From positions 1 through 64,000 of the forward strand of contig RDZD01000023.1 in assembly GCA_004293815.1 (NCBI GenBank): a DNA stretch of 64,000 nt, in the 5' to 3' direction. Below the pieces are notes generated by a model, which saw only the letters and a program-made list of their open reading frames with translations, had not been told where the DNA came from and searched no databases. Every line of letters starts with the position of its first letter. Positions within the stretch are counted from its first letter, which is position 1. Made by a program: the position numbers and the translations under genes. Shown one piece after another: positions 37,751 through 46,842 of this stretch. The stretch is from Cytophagales bacterium (GTDB taxonomy: Bacteria; Bacteroidota; Bacteroidia; Cytophagales; Bernardetiaceae).

Positions 37751-37893
37751 TTAAGCAATGTGTTTAGTTTAAGAACTTGTGTAAAACAATGTGTTTGTGT
37801 GGTTTTGTACACTGATACGTATTTGCTTGCACAAGGTTGGGACTTTGTCCTCATTTTCAATGGATCTTGATTTCAGAAAAGCTATGCTAGTTT

Positions 37894-39018
37894 TTATACA
37901 AAAAAATCTTGTACGATTCTGTCTGCCTGCAGCTTGCCTGCTTCCGTGAGCTTGATTACATCACCCTCTAAAACAAGGAGTTCTTCGGTCAGGTAGGCTG
38001 CCAGAGTCTCCGCACTTTGATTTTTTAAATCATAACCCATCGCATTCAGTTCAAGGAGATTAACTCCCGACGCTAAGCGCAATCGCGTGAGCAAATACTC
38101 GTTGATGCGGTCTTCAGCTGTAAGCTTTTCCTCAATCCCAAACAACTGATTTTGTGTTATGCTTTCTATGTATTTTCGGTTGTTAGCGGGATTCATGTAC
38201 CTCACAAAGGGCTTGTAACTGTGCGCAGAGGGGCCAATGCCCAGATAAGGCGCACCATGCCAGTAAGAGGAATTGTGTACAGCTTTAAATCCTTTCTTTG
38301 CAAAATTAGAAATCTCGTATTGCTCATAGCCTCCATCCTGTAAAGCCTGAAGCGCGTACTGCATTTGCCACACATCGTCTGAATCGCTTAAAACAGGCAG
38401 TAGACCGCGTTTTTTTTGTTTCCCAAAATAGGTTCCAGACTCAATGGTGAGATTATAAGCTGAAATATGCGGGCTTTTTAAGGTCAAAAACTGAGCTATA
38501 TCTGTCTCAAAGTCTGCTCTTGTGAGCAAGGGAATGCCATAAATCATGTCTACAGAAAAATTAGAAAAGCCCGCCTCCTGTGTCCATAGCACGGAATTTT
38601 GAGACTGATCTGCACTATGAGCGCGGTTTGTCCACTGTAAAACCCTATCGTTGAAGGACTGCAAGCCAATGCTTAATCTGTTGATTCCTAAACCTCTCCA
38701 GGCTTTCAAACGATTCAAACTGATGTCATCTGGATTGGCTTCGAGTGTGATTTCGGCTTCTGATTTAATTCCGAAAATTTGTGAAGCTAAGTCTAAAAAT
38801 TGCGCTATTTCAGAATCTTGCAGCAAAGAAGGCGTACCGCCGCCAAAATAAACGCTTTGGAGGGGTTCAGTATCTTCAAAAAAATCTTTTTGGAGCTTGA
38901 TTTCTTGAAACATAGCCTGAATCAGGCTTGCTTTATGACGCAGGGAAACTGTAAAATGGAAGTCGCAATAATGACAGGCTTGCTTACAAAAAGGAATGTG
39001 AATGTATAAACCAGCCAT
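37894..39018 (-). CDS. hemW: Radical SAM protein HemW (coproporphyrinogen oxidase-like haem chaperone)
   Basis: The 374-residue protein carries the radical-SAM cluster motif C-x3-C-x2-C at HIPFCKQACHYCDFH, directly after the HemW start MAGLYIHIPFC. It also has YFGGGTPSLL, LEANPDD and RLSIGLQSFND. HemW lacks the extra Cys of HemN and inserts haem into acceptor proteins; family members were long annotated as oxygen-independent coproporphyrinogen oxidases. It lies in a row dnaA, DUF3817, hemW with gaps of 14 and 22 bases, indicating one transcript. Confidence 0.9.
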   Translation of the reverse strand: MAGLYIHIPFCKQACHYCDFHFTVSLRHKASLIQAMFQEIKLQKDFFEDTEPLQSVYFGGGTPSLLQDSEIAQFLDLASQIFGIKSEAEITLEANPDDISLNRLKAWRGLGINRLSIGLQSFNDRVLQWTNRAHSADQSQNSVLWTQEAGFSNFSVDMIYGIPLLTRADFETDIAQFLTLKSPHISAYNLTIESGTYFGKQKKRGLLPVLSDSDDVWQMQYALQALQDGGYEQYEISNFAKKGFKAVHNSSYWHGAPYLGIGPSAHSYKPFVRYMNPANNRKYIESITQNQLFGIEEKLTAEDRINEYLLTRLRLASGVNLLELNAMGYDLKNQSAETLAAYLTEELLVLEGDVIKLTEAGKLQADRIVQDFFV

Positions 39019-39040
39019 TTGTTACTGTCGTTATGAGACT

Positions 39041-39352
39041 TTATTTTTGAGCTAAAGCCTCTTGCTCTTTGCGCAAACTGGCATCAAAAACAAAAGTACC
39101 AATAGGCAAAAGCGACACCAAACCAGCAAGTAAAGCTCGCCAGAAGGTCCATTTGTGTGCAATCCAAGCGTGCAGTACTGCACCGCAATACAACACAAAT
39201 AAGAGACCATGCAGCATACCCACTTGCTTGCGGTATTCCACTGGCCAGTCCCAAAAGCGCGTACCCACTGAAAGAATCACCAAAACGATGTAAGAAATAC
39301 CTTCTATGAGTCCAATGATGCGCAAACGACCTAAAACAGAGCTAAAATTCAT
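39041..39352 (-). CDS. DUF3817 family small membrane protein
   Basis: The 103-residue integral membrane protein has three helices and the DUF3817 pattern: LRIIGLIEGISYIVLVIL at the start, then YRKQVGMLHGLLFVLYCG, and a basic C-terminus. Homologues are common in Bacteroidota and Actinobacteria; function unknown. It starts 14 bases after dnaA and ends 22 bases before hemW, so it should be expressed with both. Confidence 0.85.
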   Translation of the reverse strand: MNFSSVLGRLRIIGLIEGISYIVLVILSVGTRFWDWPVEYRKQVGMLHGLLFVLYCGAVLHAWIAHKWTFWRALLAGLVSLLPIGTFVFDASLRKEQEALAQK

Positions 39353-39366
39353 CTTAATACCATTTT

Positions 39367-40836
39367 TTATCCGCCAAACTTTGGGCTCAGGGCAGCCAGA
39401 GCATCCACAAAAGCGTTTTCTTGTTCTTTTAGAGCCTGAGTTACGCGGTCGCAGGCGTGTATAACCGTACTGTGGTGTCTTTTACCAAAATAAAAACCAA
39501 TTTGTGATAAGGAATGTTCTGAATATTTTCCAGCAAAATACATGGCCAAGTGCCGTGCCATGACGATTTCGCGGCGGCGACTTGTGGAAAGGATATCTGA
39601 TACTGAAATCTTAAAATACTGTGAAACAACAATTTGTATATCTTCAATGCTCATTTTGACCTGTACTTCACGAGGGCTAAGCTCGTTGAGCATATTTTTG
39701 ATGAAAGGCAGCGTAATTTCAGTTTTGGTCAAATCTGCCTTGATAAGTATGTTATTAATCAGACCGTCCAGTTCGCGTATATTTGAATGAAAGTTCTCGG
39801 CAATATAATCTACCAATAAGCTGTCAAGATTTTTCTTTTCAGAGGCTAAGCGCGTGAGAATATAACGTTTGCGCAAATCTTGCTCTGGCACTTCAATGGT
39901 GGCCGAAAAGCCCCCCTTGAAGCGCGAAATTAGTCGCTCTTCTAGCCCTTTTAGCGCAGCTACTGGACAGTCTGAGGTAAGTATAATCTGCTTGCGCGAT
40001 TGGTGCAAGTGATTGAAAATATGAAAGAAAATATCTTGTGTTTTGGTCTTTCCGCTCAAAAACTGAATATCATCCACCACCAACAAGTCCACATCCATAT
40101 AAAGGTTGGTGAGGGTTTGTATATTATTTTCCTTGAGAGCCTGAATAAAGTCCGTTACAAAACGCTCAGCGGATGTGTATATACACTTTTTATCTGGAAA
40201 ATTGGCCTTAGCATGGTTGGCAACGGCCTGAGCCAAATGTGTCTTGCCAAGTCCGCTGTTGCCTTGTATCAGCAGCGGATTAAAAGAGGTGCGTCCCAAA
40301 TTGTTAGCAGCTGTAAAAGCCGTTGTCTTGGCCACTTTATTAGAATTACCCTCTACAAAGTTGTCAAAAGTATATTGCTCATTAAGCGGAAATTGCTTAA
40401 AGTAGCGGGTTTGTGCCGCCAGAATAGGCACTTGCTCTGTACGAACAGTAACATTCTGGTTAGCCTTTAAAAGTTCATTTTTGTTGGGCGTATGCTTGAG
40501 AACAGCCAGAGACTGACCACCCAACATAGCCGATTGTGCTAAAGGCGAACTGCTGGCCAGTTGTGGTGCTTTTTTCTCCACGCGCTGCTCGCTAACATAG
40601 TATTCAAACTTTCCGTTTTCGCCTAAAACTTTTTTAATCGCTGTTGTGAGTGCCTGTAAATGATTTTGCTCTATCCACTCGCAGTGAAATTTTGAAGGCG
40701 ACTGAACAGTTAATATATGATCTATGAGGCGAATAGGGCGCAGTGGCAAGAACCAAGTTTGGTAAGCTTGCTGCGTTACTTGCTCTCTAATCACTGCTAG
40801 GCAGTTCTTCCAAATAGATGCGCAATCGCTAATCAT
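39367..40836 (-). CDS. dnaA: Chromosomal replication initiator DnaA
   Basis: The 489-residue AAA+ initiator binds DnaA boxes and melts oriC. Domain I (IWKNCLAVIREQVTQQAYQTWFLPLRP) is at the N-terminus, with a short linker behind it. Walker A GNSGLGKTHLAQAV and Walker B LLVVDDIQFL lie in domain III. The DNA-binding signature GKRHHSTVIHACD is near the C-terminus. No cluster of DnaA boxes was seen in the 700 bases upstream, so oriC is probably not next to this gene. A TATTTTTG box lies 30 bases before the start. Confidence 0.96.
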   Translation of the reverse strand: MISDCASIWKNCLAVIREQVTQQAYQTWFLPLRPIRLIDHILTVQSPSKFHCEWIEQNHLQALTTAIKKVLGENGKFEYYVSEQRVEKKAPQLASSSPLAQSAMLGGQSLAVLKHTPNKNELLKANQNVTVRTEQVPILAAQTRYFKQFPLNEQYTFDNFVEGNSNKVAKTTAFTAANNLGRTSFNPLLIQGNSGLGKTHLAQAVANHAKANFPDKKCIYTSAERFVTDFIQALKENNIQTLTNLYMDVDLLVVDDIQFLSGKTKTQDIFFHIFNHLHQSRKQIILTSDCPVAALKGLEERLISRFKGGFSATIEVPEQDLRKRYILTRLASEKKNLDSLLVDYIAENFHSNIRELDGLINNILIKADLTKTEITLPFIKNMLNELSPREVQVKMSIEDIQIVVSQYFKISVSDILSTSRRREIVMARHLAMYFAGKYSEHSLSQIGFYFGKRHHSTVIHACDRVTQALKEQENAFVDALAALSPKFGG

Positions 40837-40865
40837 AGTGTGAAAAGTTTAACGGTACTTTCATA

Positions 40866-40873
40866 CAAAAATA
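40866..40873 (-). promoter_or_regulatory. Candidate -7 element of dnaA
   Basis: TATTTTTG on the minus strand, with initiation near 40859 and a leader of about 23 bases. The -33 region is not consensus. Confidence 0.4.
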
Positions 40874-41320
40874 CCTCATTAAGTAATTTTAGGATTATGT
40901 TGTTTTTTTTTAGAGGCAAAGATCCCAAGACCTTAAAATCAAGGTTTTGAGAAAATTGTACTCTAAGGGTGTCTTAGTAATCAAGAACTTGGCCACTTTT
41001 GAAAAACGTTGTAAAGCGATACGTACAAAAAATAGGCAAGATTGATTGAATAAGGCTTTATTTTTTGCCTTTTGGTTTTACAAAGGTGTAGGATTTTATC
41101 TAAAAATAAAATTGATTTTTCTAACGACTTCTTGTACTATTTGGGAGAAAATGCAATAGTCACTTAAAAATATACAAACCTATAGACAAACCCGTTTTTG
41201 CAGTTTTAGAAAAATATTTTAGAACTAATTGTTAATAAGGCTTTACGCCAATTTGAACTAACCATCCCGCTCTTTATTTTGGCAGGGTTTACATTAGAAT
41301 TGCATTATTTCAATCACAGA

Positions 41321-41419
41321 ATTAAAATGTTGATTATCATAGCTTTACACAAAAACTTATCTTAAGGAGCATTCTGTAGCCTTTTGAATAGCTTTTGAAT
41401 TAAAATACTGATTATCATA
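41321..41419. repeat. Pair of 21-base direct repeats upstream of dnaA
   Basis: Copies at 41321-41341 and 41399-41419 read ATTAAAATGTTGATTATCATA style with only two mismatches. They lie downstream of the exosortase gene and far upstream of dnaA. Two copies in tandem orientation suggest a binding site, but no protein can be named. Confidence 0.55.
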
Positions 41420-41536
41420 ATCTTAACTGTTTTTAAGTTTTTTTTATTTTTTTTGCTTAACCTATTGCATTGTTCATTATAAATGTGGGTGCAATCTTAA
41501 ACGCGCTTTATTGTTAAGAAAAATGACACCCAGCCT

Positions 41537-42070
41537 TTAAGCCATATCATGTACTTCAGAGCTACTGCGGCTTACTGTAAAGTACGCTAAATAAGCCCAT
41601 ATAGCAGATAATGCAATTAATAACAGAGTATTAAACCAAAAATGATGGTCTGGACCTCGCCAGATAACTTCCTGCACTTGCACGTAGGCCAATCCACATA
41701 CGCGCAAAGCATTTAGAAAAATAATCCCTAAAGAACTTCCCAAAATCCAATACAATCTTTCGCTTTTGGATAAATAAGGAAAGGTACAAAGCCAAAATAC
41801 GTTCAAAAGCAACATAGGCAAACCACTACAAGGCTCACCCAACGAGACATACTGCCCAGATGCAAGAATCAAGACATGACCTTGTGTGTGTGCTTGGATA
41901 CCCACACAAGTGCTTAGGAGATGCGCGAGCTTGAGCGTAAACAGCTGAAGGGGATAGTGTAAATGTGCGCGCCAAAGCTCAGGAAGCCCATATTCATGCA
42001 ACAGCCCAAAGCCTAGACAAAGCCCCAGCCAAGACAATAAGAAATGCCAATACGGATTCTTCGCACTCAT
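41537..42070 (-). CDS. Exosortase/archaeosortase-family membrane transpeptidase
   Basis: This 177-residue membrane protein has about five helices and the exosortase triad: Cys81 in GEPCSGLPMLLLN, Arg123 in GIIFLNALRVCGLAYV and a His at 142-143 in DHHFWFN. Exosortases recognise PEP-CTERM-like C-terminal tags in the membrane and cleave or transfer the protein, often alongside exopolysaccharide production. No tagged substrate, polysaccharide operon or companion is adjacent, so this is a stand-alone copy of a divergent Bacteroidota type. Assignment rests on the triad order and membrane topology. Confidence 0.72.
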   Translation of the reverse strand: MSAKNPYWHFLLSWLGLCLGFGLLHEYGLPELWRAHLHYPLQLFTLKLAHLLSTCVGIQAHTQGHVLILASGQYVSLGEPCSGLPMLLLNVFWLCTFPYLSKSERLYWILGSSLGIIFLNALRVCGLAYVQVQEVIWRGPDHHFWFNTLLLIALSAIWAYLAYFTVSRSSSEVHDMA

Positions 42071-42289
42071 TAGGTTGTGTTTGTCAAAAATTGGAGCACC
42101 AACTATTATCTACTGGAAACTATATGGCTTACAAGACCTGTATAGTTGTGTGTCTATCATTCTCAAAAGGCATAAATTAAAGCCTTAAAGCAAAAACATG
42201 TCTAAAGCTAGAAAATTGGCTCTTGGCTACTGATTACAGGAGAAGTTTGATCTAAGAACTATAGTTTGAGCTGTTTAGATCGCATGAAA

Positions 42290-42907
42290 CTACTTCTTTC
42301 CTTCTAGCTCAACCTTTTTACGATTCACGCTGTACATATCAAAATTTTCGTGATGCCAGAAGTCTTTAAGACCCAGCTTTTGAAGGACTTCTATTTCACT
42401 GGCATACAACGGATAAAGACCCACAATATTGATTTTATAATCCTGCCCTACTTCTATTGCGGTATAATCTTCTTCTTCTAAAACGCTGGGTGCAAACACC
42501 ATCAATGCGTCCATTTTGGTATCTTCACTAATGGGTTCGCCGATATTGATGGTTTCGCCATAGAAAAAGGGAGCTCTGCCGCGCAAGCCTGTAGCCACAT
42601 AGCCAAGCACCATAGCCCAATCTAAATCTGTAGATTCCAAGCAAATACACAACTCATTGCGGGTAGTCTTTTCCCACTCTGGGTGATGAGCCAAAGAAAG
42701 CCCATAGGTAAGTGCTGTGATATAGCCAGGCTCAGGAAGGTCTCGGTAGACTATCATCATCACCTCAGGTAGCCCATCTTCAGCTCCCTCATCTTTAAAA
42801 AACTCTGGCTCTTGCCCAAAAACATCATCTAGGTGTTCCAAATAATATTCAGCAGCCGATTTTTTGCTTTTGGGACTTCCTTTCATGTGAGAATTAGGGT
42901 TTTTCAT
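42290..42907 (-). CDS. Suppressor-of-fused (SUFU) domain protein
   Basis: The 205-residue soluble protein matches bacterial SUFU-domain sequences: YRDLPEPGYITALTYGLS near residue 55, ELCICLESTDLDWAMVLGYVA, FFYGETINIGEPIS and DALMVFAPS. The ATG at 42907 is used; an in-frame TTG two codons earlier is less likely. In bacteria SUFU domains often act as immunity proteins to polymorphic toxins, or are stand-alone. No toxin gene is adjacent here, so an immunity role is only inference. It lies 47 bases downstream of the TPR gene. Confidence 0.7.
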   Translation of the reverse strand: MKNPNSHMKGSPKSKKSAAEYYLEHLDDVFGQEPEFFKDEGAEDGLPEVMMIVYRDLPEPGYITALTYGLSLAHHPEWEKTTRNELCICLESTDLDWAMVLGYVATGLRGRAPFFYGETINIGEPISEDTKMDALMVFAPSVLEEEDYTAIEVGQDYKINIVGLYPLYASEIEVLQKLGLKDFWHHENFDMYSVNRKKVELEGKK

Positions 42908-42954
42908 AAGCAAAAAATTGGCTTCTGTTCAATATTATAAGGGATTTTCAGAAC

Positions 42955-43695
42955 CTAGTCTTTTTTACCATTCATGTGCTCGAGGCGCGCTTTTGAACGC
43001 TTGATACCGCCAATGTCCGTGTAGCTTGGATAAGTGGTAAGGAACTTATCGCATGTAGCTACCGCGTCGGCAAGTTTACCGTTCAGCTCTTGAGCTAACA
43101 TCAACTTGAGCAAATAATGCGGTGTGAACTGAGGATTTGGCTTATAGTCAGCTGCTTTTTGATAATACTCCACTGCTGAACCATATTCTTTCTTCTCCAT
43201 ATAAGCATCACCTATCAGAGAGTAGGCGCGTGCTTGCATGAGCATGTCATCAGCCGAAAAATCTTTGAGATACTTGATAGCTTCATCATTTTTGCCTTGA
43301 CGGAGATAACCATATCCAGCGTAAAGTGTGGCTAAATTACCACCAGGTGTGCCACCGTATTCGTCGGCAATTTTAACAAAGCCAGAAGTGTTGTTGCCAT
43401 CACCCTCCATAGCTTTGCCCAAAGAGTCTTTTTCTGCATAAAACAAGGCAGGGAAAAGCTCTTGCTGAACTTTTGCAGCCTTCTTGGCTTTTTCTTGTTG
43501 GAAGTACCAAAAACCTACCGCCCCTAGGACAATCACACCCAAAATGATATAGAGCACATTGCTATTTTTACGAACAAATGCTTCAGATTTACCTATTTGG
43601 TTTTGAAGCGCGTCTGGGTTCTCGAAAAGCTCTAAATTGGCTTCGCTGTGTGTAGGATTGACCTTAGACGTTTCGGGAGTTTTATCTTTTGTCAT
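42955..43695 (-). CDS. Membrane-anchored TPR protein (YfgM-like)
   Basis: The 246-residue protein has an acidic N-terminus, one membrane helix (~46-66, NVLYIILGVIVLGAVGFWYF) and TPR-type helical repeats to the end (GNLATLYAGYGYLRQGKNDEA, QARAYSLIGDAYMEKKEYGSA, ALDAVATCDKFLTTYPSY type spacing). It resembles YfgM, which couples to the Sec translocon and to periplasmic chaperones, but similarity outside the TPR region is weak. The start ATG is at 43695. lpxB is divergent, 137 bases away. Confidence 0.8.
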   Translation of the reverse strand: MTKDKTPETSKVNPTHSEANLELFENPDALQNQIGKSEAFVRKNSNVLYIILGVIVLGAVGFWYFQQEKAKKAAKVQQELFPALFYAEKDSLGKAMEGDGNNTSGFVKIADEYGGTPGGNLATLYAGYGYLRQGKNDEAIKYLKDFSADDMLMQARAYSLIGDAYMEKKEYGSAVEYYQKAADYKPNPQFTPHYLLKLMLAQELNGKLADAVATCDKFLTTYPSYTDIGGIKRSKARLEHMNGKKD

Positions 43696-43832
43696 AAAAA
43701 TTGATAAATTCGAACAAGAAATTTGATTAGTTTTGCACTTTCCAAATACTATAGGCTGGTAAGACGCAAATTTTAAGGCTGCAAATATAGGATTTATTTT
43801 TTAGAAAAAAGCAATTTATAAAATTTATTCTT

Positions 43833-44948
43833 GTGAAATACTACCTCATAGCTGGCGAAAAATCTGGCGACATGCACGGAGCTGCGCTCATTCGCGCACT
43901 ACACGCTCAAGATTCAGAGGCTCATGTGCGCGCATGGGGAGGCGAAGACTGTCAAGATGCTGGGGCAGAGCTGGCTTTTCACTACAAAAACGCCTCTTTT
44001 ATTGGTTTTTGGGAGGTTTTTAAGAACTTGGGTACTATCCGTAAGCACTTGCAATTTTGTAAAGCAGATTTGCTGGCTTATAAACCTGATGTGCTTATTT
44101 TGGTAGATTATCCTGGTTTTAATCTGCGCATGGCGGAGTTTGCCCACCAGCACGGGCTTAGAGTGGTGTATTACATATCGCCCAAGATATGGGCTTGGAA
44201 TCAGGGGCGCGTACACAAGATCAAGAAATATGTTCAACAAATATACTGTATCTTGCCTTTCGAGGAAGCCTTTTATAAGCAGTATGGTGTGGAGGTACAC
44301 TATGTGGGCAATCCTCTTTATGATGCCATAGAGCAGTTTCAGCCCAAAACAGATTGGCGCAGTGGCCAGCAGCTAGACTCCAAGCCGCTTTTGGCGTTGC
44401 TGCCCGGAAGCCGCGTGTCAGAGCTTAAATACAACTTGCCCGACATGATCAAAGCTGCTCAAATACTGGCTCAGAAACACGGTTTAGAGACTGTGGTAGC
44501 GAGTTTGAGTCATTTGTCTCCCGAACTTTACAAGCCCGCCACAGATTGCGGCATGAAGCTAGTGATGGACGACGCTTATCAGCTTCTTGCACAAGCGCAT
44601 GTGGGTATCATTGCTTCAGGAACTGCCACTTTGGAAACAGCTCTTTTTAAAGTGCCGCAGGTGGTGGTTTATAAAATGAATACCCTCACAGCTTTGATTG
44701 CAAAACTTGTCATCAAGGTGAAATATGTATCTTTGGTTAATTTGATTGCTAACCGTGAGCTTGTAAAAGAGCTTTTGCAATTTGACTTCACAACAGAAAG
44801 GTTGGTTAAGGAAATAGAACCGCTTTTGGGAGGCATAGAACGTGAGAAGATGCTACAGGATTATGAGGCTCTCCGTTCTCAGATTCAAACGGAAGGAGTG
44901 GCGCGGCGAACAGCTCATCTGCTTATTCACTGGTTAAGAAAGCCCTGA
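43833..44948 (+). CDS. lpxB: Lipid-A-disaccharide synthase
   Basis: LpxB transfers 2,3-diacylglucosamine from UDP to lipid X, making the lipid A disaccharide at the inner membrane. The 371-residue GT-B enzyme has the N-terminal YYLIAGEKSGDMHGAALI, the DYPGFNLRMAEF and YYISPKIWAWNQGR motifs, and the LLPGSRVSELKYNLP nucleotide-sugar site. SGTATLETAL and VYKMN follow. It starts at a GTG. Its presence shows a lipid A-containing outer membrane. The rest of the lipid A pathway is not in the window. Confidence 0.94.
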   Translation: MKYYLIAGEKSGDMHGAALIRALHAQDSEAHVRAWGGEDCQDAGAELAFHYKNASFIGFWEVFKNLGTIRKHLQFCKADLLAYKPDVLILVDYPGFNLRMAEFAHQHGLRVVYYISPKIWAWNQGRVHKIKKYVQQIYCILPFEEAFYKQYGVEVHYVGNPLYDAIEQFQPKTDWRSGQQLDSKPLLALLPGSRVSELKYNLPDMIKAAQILAQKHGLETVVASLSHLSPELYKPATDCGMKLVMDDAYQLLAQAHVGIIASGTATLETALFKVPQVVVYKMNTLTALIAKLVIKVKYVSLVNLIANRELVKELLQFDFTTERLVKEIEPLLGGIEREKMLQDYEALRSQIQTEGVARRTAHLLIHWLRKP

Positions 44949-45118
44949 AGTAGGGAGTCTTGGATATGAAGCCCAAGAGATACTCCACAAATCTTCTAAG
45001 ATAACTTATTGCAAGAATATCTTCAGACAGATTTTGTGTTTAAGTCAAATTCTACTAGCTTGCAATTCTAATAAAAGCGGAGCGCAAACAAAGATGAATC
45101 TTAAACAGATAACTCTCA

Positions 45119-45580
45119 ATGATTTATAAATATTTATCATTCAGCATTGCCATAACGTTCATTTCTTTTATTGTTGGCATGGCGGCTAATGCTCTCTTGA
45201 AAAAAACAGCACTTTATAACGCCGAGTTATCCAACTTGAATCTTGTTAGAAGTGATATCATCAACCGATGTCTAGGGGTTGATCTTGTTAAATGGATTGT
45301 CAAGAATACACCATTCAAATATTTCAATCAAGCCCTTAAGCTGAAAGGCAGAATTGAAAAGGCCGACCTGAATAAGCTGCGCCAAGAAATGACGGATGCC
45401 GAAATTAGCCATTTAGCGGGATTTGTATTTGTGACTGTTTTTGCTTTCGTTAAGCTTTATCAAACAGGATGGCTGTTTGGCTTAATGATTGTGATTGTGA
45501 ACGTGCTAATGAATTTGAATCCTTCTTTACTACAGCAACAGAACAAAAGAAGAATTGACAAGTTCTTGAAAAAACTATAG
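45119..45580 (+). CDS. Small membrane protein, possible CrtO-type acyltransferase relative
   Basis: The 153-residue protein has an N-terminal membrane helix (SIAITFISFIVGMAANALL) and a second hydrophobic pair near residues 100-135. The central part reads GVDLVKWIVKNTPFKYFN, followed by EMTDAEISHLAGF, and the C-terminus reads NLNPSLLQQQNKRRI. This order (K-W, then E...AE..H, then N-P-QQ-N-RR) resembles the glycosyl-diaponeurosporenoate acyltransferase CrtO family, but carotenoid genes are absent here and the match is loose. Function is open. It lies between lpxB and the restriction island. Confidence 0.4.
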   Translation: MIYKYLSFSIAITFISFIVGMAANALLKKTALYNAELSNLNLVRSDIINRCLGVDLVKWIVKNTPFKYFNQALKLKGRIEKADLNKLRQEMTDAEISHLAGFVFVTVFAFVKLYQTGWLFGLMIVIVNVLMNLNPSLLQQQNKRRIDKFLKKL

Positions 45581-45798
45581 GCAAGGCATCGAGTTTTGGC
45601 AATAGTTGTACACATTTCAGCAATCAAAGTTGCCTTGAATGCTTTGCGATGTTTGAAAATTGTGTTCCTACAAAAGCCTAGGGCTAAAATCTACTGCCCA
45701 AATCAAGCCTTTTCCATTCAGCACTCCCCCTCAAGCCCTAGAAGCGCGTAGAATAAATTTTGAAAGCAAATTGTAGCATAGAAGCCGCTAAAAAAATA

Positions 45799-45806
45799 TA
45801 AATTTG
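45799..45806 (+). promoter_or_regulatory. Candidate -7 element of the hsd locus
   Basis: TAAATTTG, 26 bases before the hsdM start. No well-spaced -33 TTTG. Confidence 0.4.
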
Positions 45807-45832
45807 CCATTCAATTTTTAAGCATTCATTCT

Positions 45833-46839
45833 ATGTCAGAAGAATATAAAAAAATATTGCAACAGCAACTTTGGAACATTGCCAATACCCTACGCGGCAA
45901 AATGGATGCAGATGAGTTTCGTGACTACATTTTGGGTTTCATTTTCTATAAATACCTCAGCGAGAAAATGAACATCTTCGCTAACGAAATCTTGAAACAA
46001 GACCATATTAAATTTCAAGACATAACTTTAAAAACCGAAAACGGTGCAGCCTTTATTGAAGCAATAAAAGAAGAAGCCTTAGAAAAATTGGGCTACTTTC
46101 TAAGACCCGAAGAACTCTTCACCGAAGTTGCCAAACGCGGCAAAGGCAAAAACGAAGAGGATGTGGACAAATTTGATGAAAGCAAAACCAATTTCATTTT
46201 AGAAGATTTACAAAAAATCTTGATCAATATCCAGTTGAGCACAATGGGCAGTGAAAGCGAAGAAGATTATGAAAATCTCTTTGAGGATATGGATTTGAAC
46301 AGCTCTAAATTAGGCAAAACATCCGAAGCAAGAAATGCCATTATTGCAAAGGTGCTGACTCACCTTGATAAAATTGATTTCAAACTAAATGACATAAAAG
46401 AAGTTGATGTTTTGGGCGATGCTTACGAATACCTGATAGGACAATTTGCCAGCGGTGCAGGAAAAAAAGCAGGCGAGTTTTATACACCACAAAATGTAGA
46501 GAAAATCCTGAAGACATTTTGTTTATAGATGCCAGCCAGCATTTTGAAAAAGCAAAAACACAAAATGTGCTAAGAAACGAAGATATTGATTTAATCGTAG
46601 AAACCTACCGCAACAGAACCGAAACGCCCAAGTACAGCAAAAAAGCCAGCTTGGAAGAAATAGCCAAAAACGATTATAACCTCAACATACCCCGCTATGT
46701 AGATACCTTTGAATCCGAAGAAAGTATAGACATAGATGCCATTGCCAAAGAACTTAAAGCTTTGGATGAAGCCATAAAAGCCACTGATGAAACCATTGCT
46801 GGATTCTGTAAGGAACTCAATATTTCAACCCCTTTTTAG
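45833..46839 (+). pseudogene. hsdM: Type I restriction-modification methylase HsdM, catalytic core deleted
   Basis: The N-terminal helical domain is intact (MSEEYKKILQQQLWNIAN..., EFRDYILGFIFYKYLSEKM) up to GEFYTPQNVEKIL, then a stop follows at 46528. The C-terminal part continues in another frame from about 46503: ENPEDILFIDASQHFEKAK and on to PYSK..NIPRYVDTFE. The missing middle normally carries the SAM motif (D-x-GSG), the catalytic NPPF/Y and the region to PTCILVFKK, roughly 170-190 residues. The two frames share a junction near GAAAATCCTGAAGAC. The methylase cannot be active. Confidence 0.85.
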
Positions 46840-46842
46840 ATT

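Larger units (their letters stand above)
40837..41536. other. 700-bp A+T-rich gap between dnaA and the exosortase gene
   Basis: It holds the dnaA -7 box and two copies of a 21-base sequence, ATTAAAATnnTGATTATCATA (41321-41341 and 41399-41419), 78 bases apart. I saw no TTATCCACA-type DnaA boxes, coding frame or RNA gene. Confidence 0.5.

Noticed and set aside
40837-41536. Replication origin next to dnaA
   Set aside because: No TTATCCACA-type boxes or clusters could be found by eye; the direct repeats there do not resemble DnaA boxes.
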